Assembly: GCA_016791105.1 (NCBI GenBank)
Contig: JAEUNM010000143.1
Coordinates: forward strand, 1 to 51,637
Length of the DNA: 51,637 nucleotides
Direction of reading: 5' to 3'
Source of the DNA: Rhodocyclaceae bacterium
GTDB taxonomy: Bacteria; Pseudomonadota; Gammaproteobacteria; Burkholderiales; Rhodocyclaceae
Both the position numbers and the translations under genes were made by a program. Below, piece after piece: positions 9,603 through 18,490 of this stretch. Every line of letters begins with the position of its first letter. The first letter of the stretch is position 1. The notes beneath the pieces were generated by a model. The model made no database searches. It had not been told where the DNA came from and saw nothing but the letters and a program-made list of their open reading frames with translations.

Positions 9603-9621
9603 TATACTGCGGCCCAGTATA
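9603..9621. promoter_or_regulatory. Inverted repeat in divergent promoter region, candidate operator
   Basis: TATACTG and its exact complement CAGTATA are separated by CGGCC. It lies 19-37 bp upstream of the dehydrogenase start and 65-83 bp upstream of the universal stress gene. TATACT also resembles a -10 hexamer, so the dyad could overlap a promoter. Confidence 0.4.
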
Positions 9622-9685
9622 TCAGCGGGCAAGCGGCAAACCGTGCCTGCGCCTTCGTCATGCATTGCGAGGTCGATAGAGATTC

Positions 9686-10141
9686 ATGGGCAAGTGTTAC
9701 AAAACCGTATTGCTGGCCTTCGACGGTACCGATTCCGGGCGCCGCGGCCTGCTGGAATGTGCAAATCTGAATGGGATCCTGCACGCACAAGTACACCTGC
9801 TGGCGGTTGCGCCGCTCGCGGTGGGCTTGTATCTGACCGAAGGCGTGCTGCCCGATTCGCTGCAAGAGGCGGAGAACCGGCGCTTCCGGGAAATTCTCGA
9901 CGAAGGTTTGGCCCAACTTGCCGCACAGGGCTTTCAGGCCGAAGGGCACCTGGTGACGGGCGAGCCGGTGGATGAAATTTGCCGCCTGGCGAAAACCATC
10001 AATGCCGACCTGGTGGTCGTCGGCCATCGCCGCCACCAGTCTTTCCTGGAGCGCTGGTGGAAAGGTTCGATCGGCCAGTCTTTGCTCGAAGCAGCCCCCT
10101 GCAGCATTCTGATCGCGATGGAAAAGGCGCCGCAAAGTTAA
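9686..10141 (+). CDS. Universal stress protein, UspA family
   Basis: A 151-residue single-domain protein, the normal size for a UspA-type adenine-nucleotide-binding protein. It begins with a beta-strand YKTVLLAFDGTDSGRRGLLE carrying the family's early Asp, and ends with the nucleotide-binding pattern VVVGHRRHQSF...GSIGQSLLEAAPCSILI. No membrane segment is seen. It is divergent from the hydroxyacyl-CoA dehydrogenase across a 101-bp spacer and convergent with bamD. Such proteins usually help cells survive stationary phase or respiratory stress; the specific role here cannot be told. Confidence 0.9.
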   Translation: MGKCYKTVLLAFDGTDSGRRGLLECANLNGILHAQVHLLAVAPLAVGLYLTEGVLPDSLQEAENRRFREILDEGLAQLAAQGFQAEGHLVTGEPVDEICRLAKTINADLVVVGHRRHQSFLERWWKGSIGQSLLEAAPCSILIAMEKAPQS

Positions 10142-10167
10142 GGTGTCGCTGCCCGGCTGATGCGGCG

Positions 10168-10185
10168 GCCGCGTGAGCGCGCGGC
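10168..10185. terminator. Weak GC hairpin between uspA-like gene and bamD
   Basis: GCCGCG and CGCGGC flank a 6-nt loop between the convergent stress gene and bamD. There is no T-tract, so it is only a possible terminator. Confidence 0.25.
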
Positions 10186-10201
10186 GCGCCTCAGGCGGCG
10201 T

Positions 10202-10999
10202 CTACCAGAGCTTCCACCACGGCTGTTTCGGTTCGACGATACCCTGCGCGTAGCGCGAATCGGGAAAATTGAGTTTCATCACGCGCATCGCGTCGTCCCG
10301 CAATTGCGCCAGGCCAAGCTTGTCGTAGGCCAGTACCTGTAAGCCCAGCGCCTCTTCGAGGGCGGGCGAGGTCTGGTAGGTGGTGACCACCACCGTGGCG
10401 CGGTTGGCCGCCGCAACATAGGCGCCGCGCTTGTAGTAATAGCGCGCCACATGCACTTCCAGCGCGGCCAGTGCATTCACCAGATAAGCCAGGCGCTTCA
10501 TGGCATCCGGCGTGTACTTGCTGTCCGGATAGCGCGTCACCAGGTCGCGGAAGGCGTTGAACGAATCCTTGGCGGCCTTGGGGTCGCGCTCGGTCGGATC
10601 CTGCCGCGACACCGCGGCCAACAGGCCCAAATCTTCGTTGAAATTTGCCACCCCTTTCAGGTAGTACATGTAATCCACGTTCGGGTGGTTGGGGTGCAGC
10701 TTGATGAAACGGTCGCAGGCAGCGAGCGCGTTTTCGATTTCGTTCTGACGGAAATAGGCATAGGCAATTTCCATCTGCGCCTGTTGCGCATAGCGCCCAT
10801 AGGGGTAGCGCGATTCCAGTTTTTCGTAAAGCTTGATCGCGTTTTCGTAATTGCCGTCGCTCAATTCGGCCTTGGCTTCGGCATACAGCCTTTGCGCCGA
10901 CCAACCGGCAGTTTTGTCCGGCGCTTCGCCGAGCAAACCGCAACCACTGAGCAAGCCCAGCCACAGCAGGGTGAATAGCGTCGCTACACTACGCGTCAT
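10202..10999 (-). CDS. bamD: Outer membrane assembly lipoprotein BamD
   Basis: A 265-residue lipoprotein, the usual BamD/ComL length. The signal peptide ends in the lipobox LSGC with the lipidated Cys at residue 20. Five tetratricopeptide-like helices follow, recognisable in YAEAKAELSDGNYENAIKLYEKLESRYPYG and FNAFRDLVTRYPDSKYTPDA. BamD is an essential periplasmic-face partner of BamA in inserting beta-barrel proteins into the outer membrane. Its ATG overlaps the first possible ATG of divergent rluD; the bamD-rluD-pgeF arrangement is common in proteobacteria and supports all three calls. Confidence 0.96.
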   Translation of the reverse strand: MTRSVATLFTLLWLGLLSGCGLLGEAPDKTAGWSAQRLYAEAKAELSDGNYENAIKLYEKLESRYPYGRYAQQAQMEIAYAYFRQNEIENALAACDRFIKLHPNHPNVDYMYYLKGVANFNEDLGLLAAVSRQDPTERDPKAAKDSFNAFRDLVTRYPDSKYTPDAMKRLAYLVNALAALEVHVARYYYKRGAYVAAANRATVVVTTYQTSPALEEALGLQVLAYDKLGLAQLRDDAMRVMKLNFPDSRYAQGIVEPKQPWWKLW

Positions 11000-11987
11000 G
11001 GGAATTCCGGAATGTGAAGGGCTCGAGTCGTGGCCCGATGAAGAGGCGGATTATAGCGAAGCTGCCGCCTCAAGCCGCAATTGCGTGCCGACCGAGCTAT
11101 CCGGCCTGCGTCTGGACCAGGTGCTGGCGCGGCTTTGGCCGCAGCATTCGCGCAGCCGCCTGCAGGACTGGGTGCGCGACGGCCATGTCAGTGTTGCCGG
11201 CGACACCTGCCGCGAGGTGCGCCGCAAGGTTTGGGCCGGCGAAATCCTGGAAGTGGTGGAACAGCCCGGGGCGCAACAAAGTGCGCTGCAGGCGGAGGCC
11301 ATTCCGCTCGACCTGCGCCACGAAGACGCCGACATCCTGATCCTGGCCAAACCGGCCGGGCTGGTCGTGCATCCGGGCAGCGGCAACTGGAGCGGCACCT
11401 TGCTCAATGGCTTGTTGCATTACCTGCCGCAGGCGCGCGAGCTGCCGCGTGCCGGCATCGTGCATAGGCTGGACAAGGATACCAGCGGGCTCATGGTGGT
11501 GGCCAAAACGCTGGCGGCACAGACCGATCTGGTTCGCCAGCTCGCCGCACGCAGTGTGAAACGGCATTACCTGGCGCTGGCGAGCGGCCGCGTTGCGGCG
11601 GCCGGTACGGTGGATGCGCCTATCGGCCGGCATCCGCAACAGCGCACACGCATGGCGGTCGTGCAGGGCGGCAAACCAGCGCGCACCCATTACAGCGTGC
11701 TCGAATATCTGCCCGCGGCAAGTTTGCTGCGCTGCGAACTGGATACCGGCCGCACGCATCAGATACGTGTGCACATGGCGAGCTTGGGCCATCCGCTGCT
11801 GGGCGATCAGTTATATGCCGAGCGCGCCACAGCGGCGCGTTTCGGGCGCCAGGCCCTGCATGCCTGCCGGCTCGAATTGCTGCACCCGCGCAGCGGCCTG
11901 CCCATGCACTGGGAATTGCCGCTGCCGGACGACATGGCGGCGCTGTTGCAGCGGCTGCGTGCGGAACGCGACACTAAATCCGTGTGA
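10998..11987 (+). CDS. rluD: Ribosomal large subunit pseudouridine synthase RluD
   Basis: A 329-residue enzyme if the first ATG is used. An S4 RNA-binding domain (about 35-100, LRLDQVLARLWPQHSRSRLQDWV) precedes the RluA-type catalytic domain with the signature GIVHRLDKDTSGLMVVAKT, where the Asp is the catalytic nucleophile. RluD makes the pseudouridines in helix 69 of 23S rRNA. The start is uncertain: ATG 10998 overlaps the bamD start codon and would leave no room for promoters, and the sequence GGATTATAGCG within the first 50 bp looks more intergenic. GTG 11085, just before PTELSGLRLDQ, is a reasonable alternative. Confidence 0.92.
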   Translation: MGIPECEGLESWPDEEADYSEAAASSRNCVPTELSGLRLDQVLARLWPQHSRSRLQDWVRDGHVSVAGDTCREVRRKVWAGEILEVVEQPGAQQSALQAEAIPLDLRHEDADILILAKPAGLVVHPGSGNWSGTLLNGLLHYLPQARELPRAGIVHRLDKDTSGLMVVAKTLAAQTDLVRQLAARSVKRHYLALASGRVAAAGTVDAPIGRHPQQRTRMAVVQGGKPARTHYSVLEYLPAASLLRCELDTGRTHQIRVHMASLGHPLLGDQLYAERATAARFGRQALHACRLELLHPRSGLPMHWELPLPDDMAALLQRLRAERDTKSV

Positions 11988-12009
11988 AATCTGCTCATGG
12001 CAACTCGAT

Positions 12010-12777
12010 ATGAATAAAACCGACACGAGCAACACGGGCGCACCCGCATTTGGCGCGCCCGCCGACTGGCCCGCGCCGGCCTCAGTGCGCAGCCTGATCA
12101 CGACCCGCCGCAGCGGCGCAAGCAGTGCGCCCTATGCGGGCTTCAACCTTGCGACCCACGTTGGGGATGAGCCGGCCGCCGTCGCCGCCAACCGCGCCTT
12201 GTTGGCCCTGCTTCTGCCGTCCGAGCCGAAGTGGTTGCAGCAAGTGCATGGCACGGCCGTGGCTGACGCCGATACCTGCGCTGTGGAAACATTGGCCGAT
12301 GCCGCGGTGGCGCGGCAGGCCGGCAGTGTATGCGTCATCATGACCGCGGATTGCCTGCCGGTATTGTTTTGCGACCGTGCCGGCAGTGTGGTTGCGGCGG
12401 CTCATGCCGGCTGGCGGGGCCTGGCCGCCGGCGTGCTGGAAGCCACACTGGCGGCGATGCGTGTGCCGCCGGACCAGTTGATGGCCTGGCTGGGGCCGGC
12501 CATAGGCCCGCAGCACTTCGAAGTCGGCGCCGAGGTGCGCGCTGCCTTCGTGGATCCCATGCCGGCCGCCGCTACGGCCTTCGCTGCCGCCGCCGCGCCA
12601 GGGAAATATCTGGCCGATTTGTACGCACTCGCACGGCTGCGTCTGGCCGCGGCCGGCCTCAGCGCCGTGTATGGCGGCGGCGCCTGCACCTACGCCGATG
12701 TGCCGCATTACTACTCGTATCGCCGCGACGGCCGCACCGGGCGCATGGCCAGCCTGATCTGGCTGGACCCGGCGTGA
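12010..12777 (+). CDS. pgeF: Peptidoglycan editing factor PgeF (YfiH/laccase-domain family)
   Basis: A 255-residue protein of the YfiH/DUF152 family. The family metal-site motifs are present: QVHGTAV near residue 78, the Cys in MTADCLPVLFCDR, and HAGWRGLAAGV, then GPAIGPQHFEVG. Family members are purine nucleoside-processing enzymes or peptidoglycan-precursor editing factors that remove wrongly incorporated Ser from UDP-MurNAc peptides. It lies 22 bp downstream of rluD, as in many proteobacteria, and is probably co-transcribed. ATG 12010 was chosen because the conserved region starts about 17 residues later; an open extension upstream is the rluD gene read in another frame. Confidence 0.92.
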   Translation: MNKTDTSNTGAPAFGAPADWPAPASVRSLITTRRSGASSAPYAGFNLATHVGDEPAAVAANRALLALLLPSEPKWLQQVHGTAVADADTCAVETLADAAVARQAGSVCVIMTADCLPVLFCDRAGSVVAAAHAGWRGLAAGVLEATLAAMRVPPDQLMAWLGPAIGPQHFEVGAEVRAAFVDPMPAAATAFAAAAAPGKYLADLYALARLRLAAAGLSAVYGGGACTYADVPHYYSYRRDGRTGRMASLIWLDPA

Positions 12778-12852
12778 ATTGAACCGCCGCGCGCTGCCCG
12801 GCCCGGCAGACAGACCTCGATCGAACGGCCCGCCGGTTCGCGCGGCGCGACA

Positions 12853-12882
12853 CTGGGGGTGCGGGCGTCCCGCCCGCACGGC
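12853..12882. repeat. Single arm of the dispersed hairpin repeat
   Basis: CTGGGGGTGCGGGCGTCC followed by CGCCCGCACGGC matches the left arm of the units in the 31964-32820 array, but no complementary right arm follows. It is a solo or decayed copy in the 172-bp gap between pgeF and the propeller gene. Confidence 0.7.
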
Positions 12883-12949
12883 CCCGCCCGCGGATCGGTA
12901 GGCGGGTTACACCTCGCCCTTCCAATACAACTGCGCGTCTCCAGGCATC

Positions 12950-14077
12950 TCAACGTGACGGCCCCGAGAAACTAAGCCGGTAAATGGCGCCCGCCGTGTC
13001 GTCGGAAATGAGCAGCGATCCATCGGGCAATTCCAGCAGGTCCGCCGGCCGGCCCCATACTTTTTCGCCCGGCTGCAGCCAGCCCTCCACGAAAGGCTCG
13101 GCCGCCACCACCTTGTTGCCTTCCAGCCTGAGTGCCAGCACGCTGTAACCGGCTTTGCGCGAACGGTTCCAGGAGCCATGCTGGGCTACCAGCAAGGCCT
13201 TGCGGTAAGGCGCGGGGAACATGTTGCCGCGATAAAAGCGCAGGCCCAGCGGCGCCACGTGTGCGCCCAGATTCCAGGCCGGCGGCTCGAATTCGCTGCA
13301 GGCGTGCAATTTGCCGAATTCCGGATCGGCGATCGTGCCGCCGTGGCAGTATGGATAGCCGAAGTGGCTGCCGGTGCGCGCCACGCGGTTGATCTCGCAA
13401 GGCGGCGCGTCGTCGCCGAGGTAATCGCGGCCATTGTCGGAAAACCAAAGTTCGCCGCTGTCGGGGTGCCAGTCGAAGCCGACCGAATTGCGCACCCCGC
13501 GTGCCACCACTTCGCGCCCGCTGCCGTCGCGATTCATGCGCAGGATGAGGGCGTAGCGATCCGCATCCGGCTCGCAAATATTGCAGGGTGCTCCGACCGG
13601 CACGTACAGCTTGCCATCCGGGCCGAAGGCGATGAATTTCCAGCCGTGGTGGGTTTCCGAAGGCAGTTTGTCGGTGACTGTCTGTGCTTCGGGCGGATGT
13701 TCCAGGTGTTGTTCGATGGCGTCGAAACGCAAAATGCGGTCGATGGCCGACACATACAGCGCGCCGTCGCGGAAGGCGACGCCGACCGGCCGCGCCAGCC
13801 CGCGCGCAATCTGGTACTGCTGGCGCACGCGGTAATTTTCGTCGTAGGTCAGTGCCACGACGCGGCCGGCATTGAAAGAACCCACGAATACCGTGCGGCC
13901 GGCGCCACGCGTCAGGGCGCGGGCGTTGTCTACCTCGGCCCACAACTCGATGCGAAATCCCGGCGGCAGGCGCAGTTTTTCGATGGGCGGCGCGGCCAAG
14001 GTCAAACCGGCCCAAAAATACGTCATCAGAACGACGCAAAGCCGCGTCGCGCGGCCCAGCCGGCGCGCGATATTCAT
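12950..14077 (-). CDS. Secreted PQQ-type sugar/sorbosone dehydrogenase-like beta-propeller
   Basis: A 375-residue protein with an N-terminal signal peptide (hydrophobic core at about 12-27, cleavage probably after LTLAA). The rest resembles the glucose/sorbosone dehydrogenase propeller family: LPPGFRIELWAEVDNARAL, FGPDGKLYVPVGAPCNIC, RGVRNSVGFDWHPDSGELWFSDNG, and HGSWNRS near the end. Related soluble enzymes use PQQ and calcium to oxidise sugars; others are uncharacterised L-sorbosone dehydrogenase homologues. PQQ use here is inference. Several cysteines (CNIC, CEIN, YCHGG, HACSEF) could form disulfides. ATG 14077 overlaps the stop of the upstream GGDEF/EAL gene (ATGA), implying coupled expression. 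Confidence 0.82.
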   Translation of the reverse strand: MNIARRLGRATRLCVVLMTYFWAGLTLAAPPIEKLRLPPGFRIELWAEVDNARALTRGAGRTVFVGSFNAGRVVALTYDENYRVRQQYQIARGLARPVGVAFRDGALYVSAIDRILRFDAIEQHLEHPPEAQTVTDKLPSETHHGWKFIAFGPDGKLYVPVGAPCNICEPDADRYALILRMNRDGSGREVVARGVRNSVGFDWHPDSGELWFSDNGRDYLGDDAPPCEINRVARTGSHFGYPYCHGGTIADPEFGKLHACSEFEPPAWNLGAHVAPLGLRFYRGNMFPAPYRKALLVAQHGSWNRSRKAGYSVLALRLEGNKVVAAEPFVEGWLQPGEKVWGRPADLLELPDGSLLISDDTAGAIYRLSFSGPSR

Positions 14078-17010
14078 TCCGCGCCGGCCGCGCGTATGGC
14101 GCGATCGGCTTCGTTTTTTGCCCAGCGCTCGTTCCATTCGGCGAGCCACTTCGCAAAATGCCCGACCGGCATGGGCCGCGCGATGAAATAGCCCTGCGCC
14201 TCGTCGCAACCCAGGGTGATGAGCTTGTCCCACACGGTTTCCAGTTCCACCCCTTCGGCGATCACTTTGTAGCCCAGTTGGTGCGCCACATCCACGGTGG
14301 AGCGCACGATGGCGGCGTCGTTATCGTCGTCCGGCAGGCCGCGCACGAATTCCTGGTCGATCTTGACCGCGTCCACCGGCATGTTGCGCAGGTAGGACAG
14401 CGAGGCATAGCCTTGACCATAGTCGTCGATCATGAGTTTATGGCCGTCCGCCCGCAACTGGTCGAGCGCCGCCAGCGAGGCTCTCGAATCGCTCATCATG
14501 AGGCTTTCGGTGATTTCGAACTCTATCCAGTCCGGCTTGGCATTCCAGGCCCGCATGGCGCGCCGCACATGGCCCATCAGTTCCGGGTCGGCCAGGTTGC
14601 GCGTGGATAGATTCACGGCAGCCGGCACGCGTATACCCTCGTGCTCCCACTCGTCGCACTGTTGCAGCGTGGCGTCCAGCACCCAGCGCGTCAGGGCGCG
14701 CATGAGGCCCGACGTTTCGGCGAGCGGAATGAATTCCGACGGCGGCACCATGCCGTACACCGGGTGGTGCCAGCGCAACAAGGTTTCCACCGCCACCACG
14801 CGGCCGGTTTTCAGATTGGTTTTGGGCTGGCAATACAGTTGGAACTGGTTGTCCTTGAGCGCGTGGCGCAGTTCCGCCATCAAGGCCAGCCGGCGCGGGC
14901 TGTAGGGGTCGTGTTCGGGGCTGTAAATTTCGAATTCCCGCTGGTGCTGCTGGGCGATATAGAGCGCCACGTCGGCGCGGCGTATCAGCAGGTCGGCGCT
15001 ATCGCCGTGCTCGGGGAAAAATGCCACGCCCATGACGGCCTCGATTTCGACCGAAATTCCGCCCACCTGGAATGGCGATTCCATGGCGTGCAACAAGCGG
15101 CGGCCTATGGCACGCACGGCGTTTTCGTCGCGGCCGGGCAGCAGCAGGGCAAAATTGCGGCCGGCGAAATGCGCCACCACGTCGGTTTCCATGAGGCAGC
15201 TTGCCAGCCGCGGGCCGATCTGGCGCAGTACGCTGTCGCCGTAAGATTGCCCCAGCGTGTAATTCACCTCCACGAAACGCTGCAGCACGATGGTGGCCAC
15301 TGCAAAGCGCGTCCCTTCCGCCAGCGCGGCGCTGATCAAATCTTCCAGGCGGCTGCGGTTGGGCAGGTTGGTGAGCGCGGAATAGTAGGCCAGACGGTGC
15401 ACGTCGTCTTCGGCGCGCTTGCGGCGGATTACGGTGCCCAGTTGCGACGCCAGTGCGCTCGCGGTGGCCAGCAGCCGGTGGTCGCGCTCGAGCCGTTCGA
15501 GCAGGAAAAATTCCACCACCGCGACGATTTCTTCGCCAACCAGCACGGGTACTGCCATGCCGGCGCGTATGCCGAGTTCGCGCGCGAGCGGGGCGCGCGG
15601 AAAGTTGCCGTCCTGCGTCACGTCGTCTATCCATGCCGGCGTGCCCATGCTCCAGGCGCGGCCAGGCAGGCCCACGCCGCGCTCGAAGCTGAAATTTTTG
15701 CTGTAGTCGCGAAACCGCGTCAGGTCGGGGGCGACTGCATGCCAGGCATTCGACAATTCGAGCCGGCTGCCGTCTGCGGCCGGCACCCAGGCCTGGGCGA
15801 AATGCCAGTGCGTCGCTTCGCACACCATGCGCATGGCGGCGGTCAAGGCCTCGTCCAGGTTGCGCGCCGTGCTCACGGCTACCGTGAGCGACTGCAACAG
15901 GCGAATTTCCTCCGAGTGGCGCAGCAATTCACGTTCGCGCCGCGCCAGCGCATCCGCCATGTCGTCGAATGCTTGCGCAAGCTGATTGATTTCGCCCGGT
16001 GCATGCTTTACGCCGCTGCGCGCGGTGAGGTCGCCGGCTGCCACTTTGTGCATGGCGGCGAGTAGCGCCCGTACCTGCGTCAGCACGAACACGTCGCTGG
16101 TGAGCCAGGCGAGCGCGAAGGTCATCAGTACCAATGTCGCCAGTGCTATCAATGCCTGGCGCTGGCCGCGTTCAACCGCCGCATAGCGTGCCCCCATGGG
16201 CAAGCCGACCGCAACGATGCCTGCGGACTGATTATGCAGTGCCAACGAGGTGAAGGCATACAGGCGCGCCACACCGTCATCGCCGACCGCCTCGGACATC
16301 CCGCCGGACGGATCGGAACGCAGTTGCTCGAGCAGCGAGTCTGCCGCCAGCTGGCTGCCGGTGAGACTGGCGTCGCGGCTGTGCGCGAGCACCGTGCCTT
16401 GCGCATCGAGCACGATCACTTCCGCTTCGGCCGGCAAACTGAGGGTGCGCACGAAATGATCCAGCCAGGCGATATTCAGTGCGGCGATGGCAATCGCCGT
16501 GGTGTTGCCCGCGGCATCGCGTACCGGCAGGGCGAAATTGATGGCGGGCTTGCCGGTGATGCGCTCGACCTGATAGGCGCTGATGGAAAAGTCGCCCGCT
16601 TCCAGCGCACGCCGGAAGTAATTGCGATCGGCCAGGTTGGTACCCGGCGGGACGGGTTTTGAACTGCAGAGGATGTGGCCGTCCAGCGCCACCGTCGCGA
16701 GCAGGGTGATTTGTGCGCCATTGGCCTGCCGGGCGGCCAGAAAATTGTTGCAGTCGGCGCCGCCGCGCGTCTGCAAGGCGGGCATTTCCACCAGCAGTTG
16801 CAAGGTCTGGCGCATGCCTTCGATAACCTGTTCGTGCTGATCGACGACCGCCGACAAGTCGCGCTTGGCCTCGCCAAGCGCCTGACCGCGCACCAATTCC
16901 CGTTGCGCGTCCAGTTCCCAGAACACGAATCCGACACAGGGCAGGAGCGCGATCAGAACCAGCACCATCAGGCGCACGCGCAAGCTGGTCATGGATGCTA
17001 TGAAACTCAT
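14074..17010 (-). CDS. Membrane-bound cache-HAMP-GAF-GGDEF-EAL signalling protein
   Basis: A 978-residue sensor. TM1 lies at about 10-30 and a periplasmic double-Cache-like region at about 31-280 (DRNYFRRALEAGDFSISAYQ). TM2 is at about 285-305, followed by HAMP (about 305-360), GAF (about 370-510), GGDEF (about 525-690) and EAL (about 700-960). The GGDEF active site is degenerate: AGRNF replaces GG(D/E)EF, so no cyclase activity is expected. The EAL domain keeps most catalytic residues (FEITES, IDDYGQGYASL, KIDQEFV, AEGVE), but its signature reads ETLLR instead of EALLR. It is most likely a c-di-GMP phosphodiesterase regulated by a periplasmic ligand. Its gene overlaps the downstream sugar-dehydrogenase-like gene. 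Confidence 0.92.
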   Translation of the reverse strand: MSFIASMTSLRVRLMVLVLIALLPCVGFVFWELDAQRELVRGQALGEAKRDLSAVVDQHEQVIEGMRQTLQLLVEMPALQTRGGADCNNFLAARQANGAQITLLATVALDGHILCSSKPVPPGTNLADRNYFRRALEAGDFSISAYQVERITGKPAINFALPVRDAAGNTTAIAIAALNIAWLDHFVRTLSLPAEAEVIVLDAQGTVLAHSRDASLTGSQLAADSLLEQLRSDPSGGMSEAVGDDGVARLYAFTSLALHNQSAGIVAVGLPMGARYAAVERGQRQALIALATLVLMTFALAWLTSDVFVLTQVRALLAAMHKVAAGDLTARSGVKHAPGEINQLAQAFDDMADALARRERELLRHSEEIRLLQSLTVAVSTARNLDEALTAAMRMVCEATHWHFAQAWVPAADGSRLELSNAWHAVAPDLTRFRDYSKNFSFERGVGLPGRAWSMGTPAWIDDVTQDGNFPRAPLARELGIRAGMAVPVLVGEEIVAVVEFFLLERLERDHRLLATASALASQLGTVIRRKRAEDDVHRLAYYSALTNLPNRSRLEDLISAALAEGTRFAVATIVLQRFVEVNYTLGQSYGDSVLRQIGPRLASCLMETDVVAHFAGRNFALLLPGRDENAVRAIGRRLLHAMESPFQVGGISVEIEAVMGVAFFPEHGDSADLLIRRADVALYIAQQHQREFEIYSPEHDPYSPRRLALMAELRHALKDNQFQLYCQPKTNLKTGRVVAVETLLRWHHPVYGMVPPSEFIPLAETSGLMRALTRWVLDATLQQCDEWEHEGIRVPAAVNLSTRNLADPELMGHVRRAMRAWNAKPDWIEFEITESLMMSDSRASLAALDQLRADGHKLMIDDYGQGYASLSYLRNMPVDAVKIDQEFVRGLPDDDNDAAIVRSTVDVAHQLGYKVIAEGVELETVWDKLITLGCDEAQGYFIARPMPVGHFAKWLAEWNERWAKNEADRAIRAAGAE

Positions 17011-17374
17011 GCTCCCCCCTCGCTGAATGTGGCCCGTTTGCCGTTCGCGCGTCGGGTCAGGTTCGCGCTGCGACGAGTTGCAACGGTGCCCGGCGGGCGC
17101 CGGGCTGGGCTCGTAGTCCCTGCATCATATACGCGCGAAGGCGCGGCCGCTGCGCCATCGCTTGCGCGCAGGAAGGTTCTCCGGCCACCCGCCGGCGGTG
17201 ACTTTATGGCAAAAGGCGCCGGATGGGCCGCTTCCGCCTGCGGAACAATCGCACGCTGGGGCTGCGATTCCCGGCCTTCGCGCGGCTGCGCCGCGTCGCC
17301 GCGGAAGGCCCGTGTTAACATCCGGAGCCAATGCTCGGAGTGCCCTCGCCGGGTGCCAGAAAGGGAGAAAACCA
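17011..17374. other. Divergent intergenic region
   Basis: About 364 bp between the divergent EAL gene and the PEP-CTERM-like protein gene. No gene is seen. A TGTTAACAT extended -10-like sequence at 17313-17321 could serve the rightward gene, but it lacks a clear -35. Confidence 0.5.
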
Positions 17375-18445
17375 ATGCGCGGCATGTTCAAACGGGTCCT
17401 CTGCATAGTGGCCTGCCTTGCGGGTAGCGCCGTTCAGGCTGCCCCGGTGCTGACCGATCCAGCCATCGGCACCCTGCAGGCGGTTGCCACCGATCCGGTC
17501 GCACTTGCCGGCGTCAATGCGCTTGCATTCGACGGCTTTGGCAATCTGTACGCCACGCGCCAGCAAGCTGCGCTGTCCGACGGTGTGTCCTGGGTGAACA
17601 AATCGACCGGCGCCGCGCTCAGTCTGGTATCGAACCTGCCAGGCGCTGACCATATGGTGTTCACCCCGGGCGGACAAATGCTGTTATCGGCCGAGGCGCC
17701 GGCCACCTTTACCGTCGGCTCATTTACGTTCGCCACGCCCAATCTGTATCGCCTGAGCTTGACCTACGACGCCTCGCAGCATCCCACTGCAGCGGCCGCG
17801 ACCAATCTCGTTACCGGTCCGACCCGGCTCAATTTCCCCGAGGGCCTGGTGCTGCTGGATGGCTCGAACGCTTACGGTGCGGCCGGCGATCTGCTGGTTG
17901 CCGAAGACCGTAGCGGCGGCCGCATCCTGCGCGTGACGCCCGCTGCGACCACCGCCACCGTGGCCGAACTGGTGGGGACGGCCGCCGCACTGCCGCGGCC
18001 GGAAGGGATGGCGTTTGGCGATTTCGGCGGCGCTGCGAGCGCCGCCCTGTACGCCGCGACTACCTCGAATAGCCGCATCGTGCGTATCGACGCCGGCGGC
18101 GGCATTACCGCAATCGGCGCGGCCGGGGTGCTGAATGGCCCGGACAATATCGTGTTCGGCCCGGACGGCCGCCTCTACATCGGCGAAGACCCGCAGAATG
18201 GCAACCCCGCGCGCCTGTTCGCCATGTCTGCCGACGGCAGCTTCGACCTGATCGCGGAAGGATTCACCACGCTGCAGGGCCTGGCGTTCGACCCGCTGAA
18301 TGGCGACCTCTACATCGCCGAACAAAGTACCGACACCATCTGGCGGCTGAGCTTCACACCGCCGGTCAATGTGCCGCTGCCCGGCAGCGCCAGCCTGATC
18401 GCTGGTGGGCTGGCGGCACTTTGCCTGCGCCGCCGCCGCATTTAA
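17375..18445 (+). CDS. Exported beta-propeller protein with PEP-CTERM-like tail
   Basis: A 356-residue secreted protein. The signal peptide (MRGMFKRVLCIVACLAGSAVQA) is probably cleaved near residue 22. The body contains repeated blades such as LAFDGFGNLYATRQ, IVFGPDGRLYIGEDP and LAFDPLNGDLYIAEQ, an SMP-30/NHL-like propeller fold. The C-terminus reads PPVNVPLPGSASLIAGG, a hydrophobic helix, then CLRRRRI. This is the layout of PEP-CTERM exosortase sorting signals, here in a VPLP variant. If an exosortase exists in the genome, the protein would be delivered to the cell surface or matrix. ATG 17375 has AGGGAG about 9 bases upstream. The ECF sigma gene follows after 45 bp. Confidence 0.82.
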   Translation: MRGMFKRVLCIVACLAGSAVQAAPVLTDPAIGTLQAVATDPVALAGVNALAFDGFGNLYATRQQAALSDGVSWVNKSTGAALSLVSNLPGADHMVFTPGGQMLLSAEAPATFTVGSFTFATPNLYRLSLTYDASQHPTAAAATNLVTGPTRLNFPEGLVLLDGSNAYGAAGDLLVAEDRSGGRILRVTPAATTATVAELVGTAAALPRPEGMAFGDFGGAASAALYAATTSNSRIVRIDAGGGITAIGAAGVLNGPDNIVFGPDGRLYIGEDPQNGNPARLFAMSADGSFDLIAEGFTTLQGLAFDPLNGDLYIAEQSTDTIWRLSFTPPVNVPLPGSASLIAGGLAALCLRRRRI

Positions 18446-18490
18446 CCCCGCCGGCGCGGGGCGCGCCGTTTACGTCCACACACTACCGCG

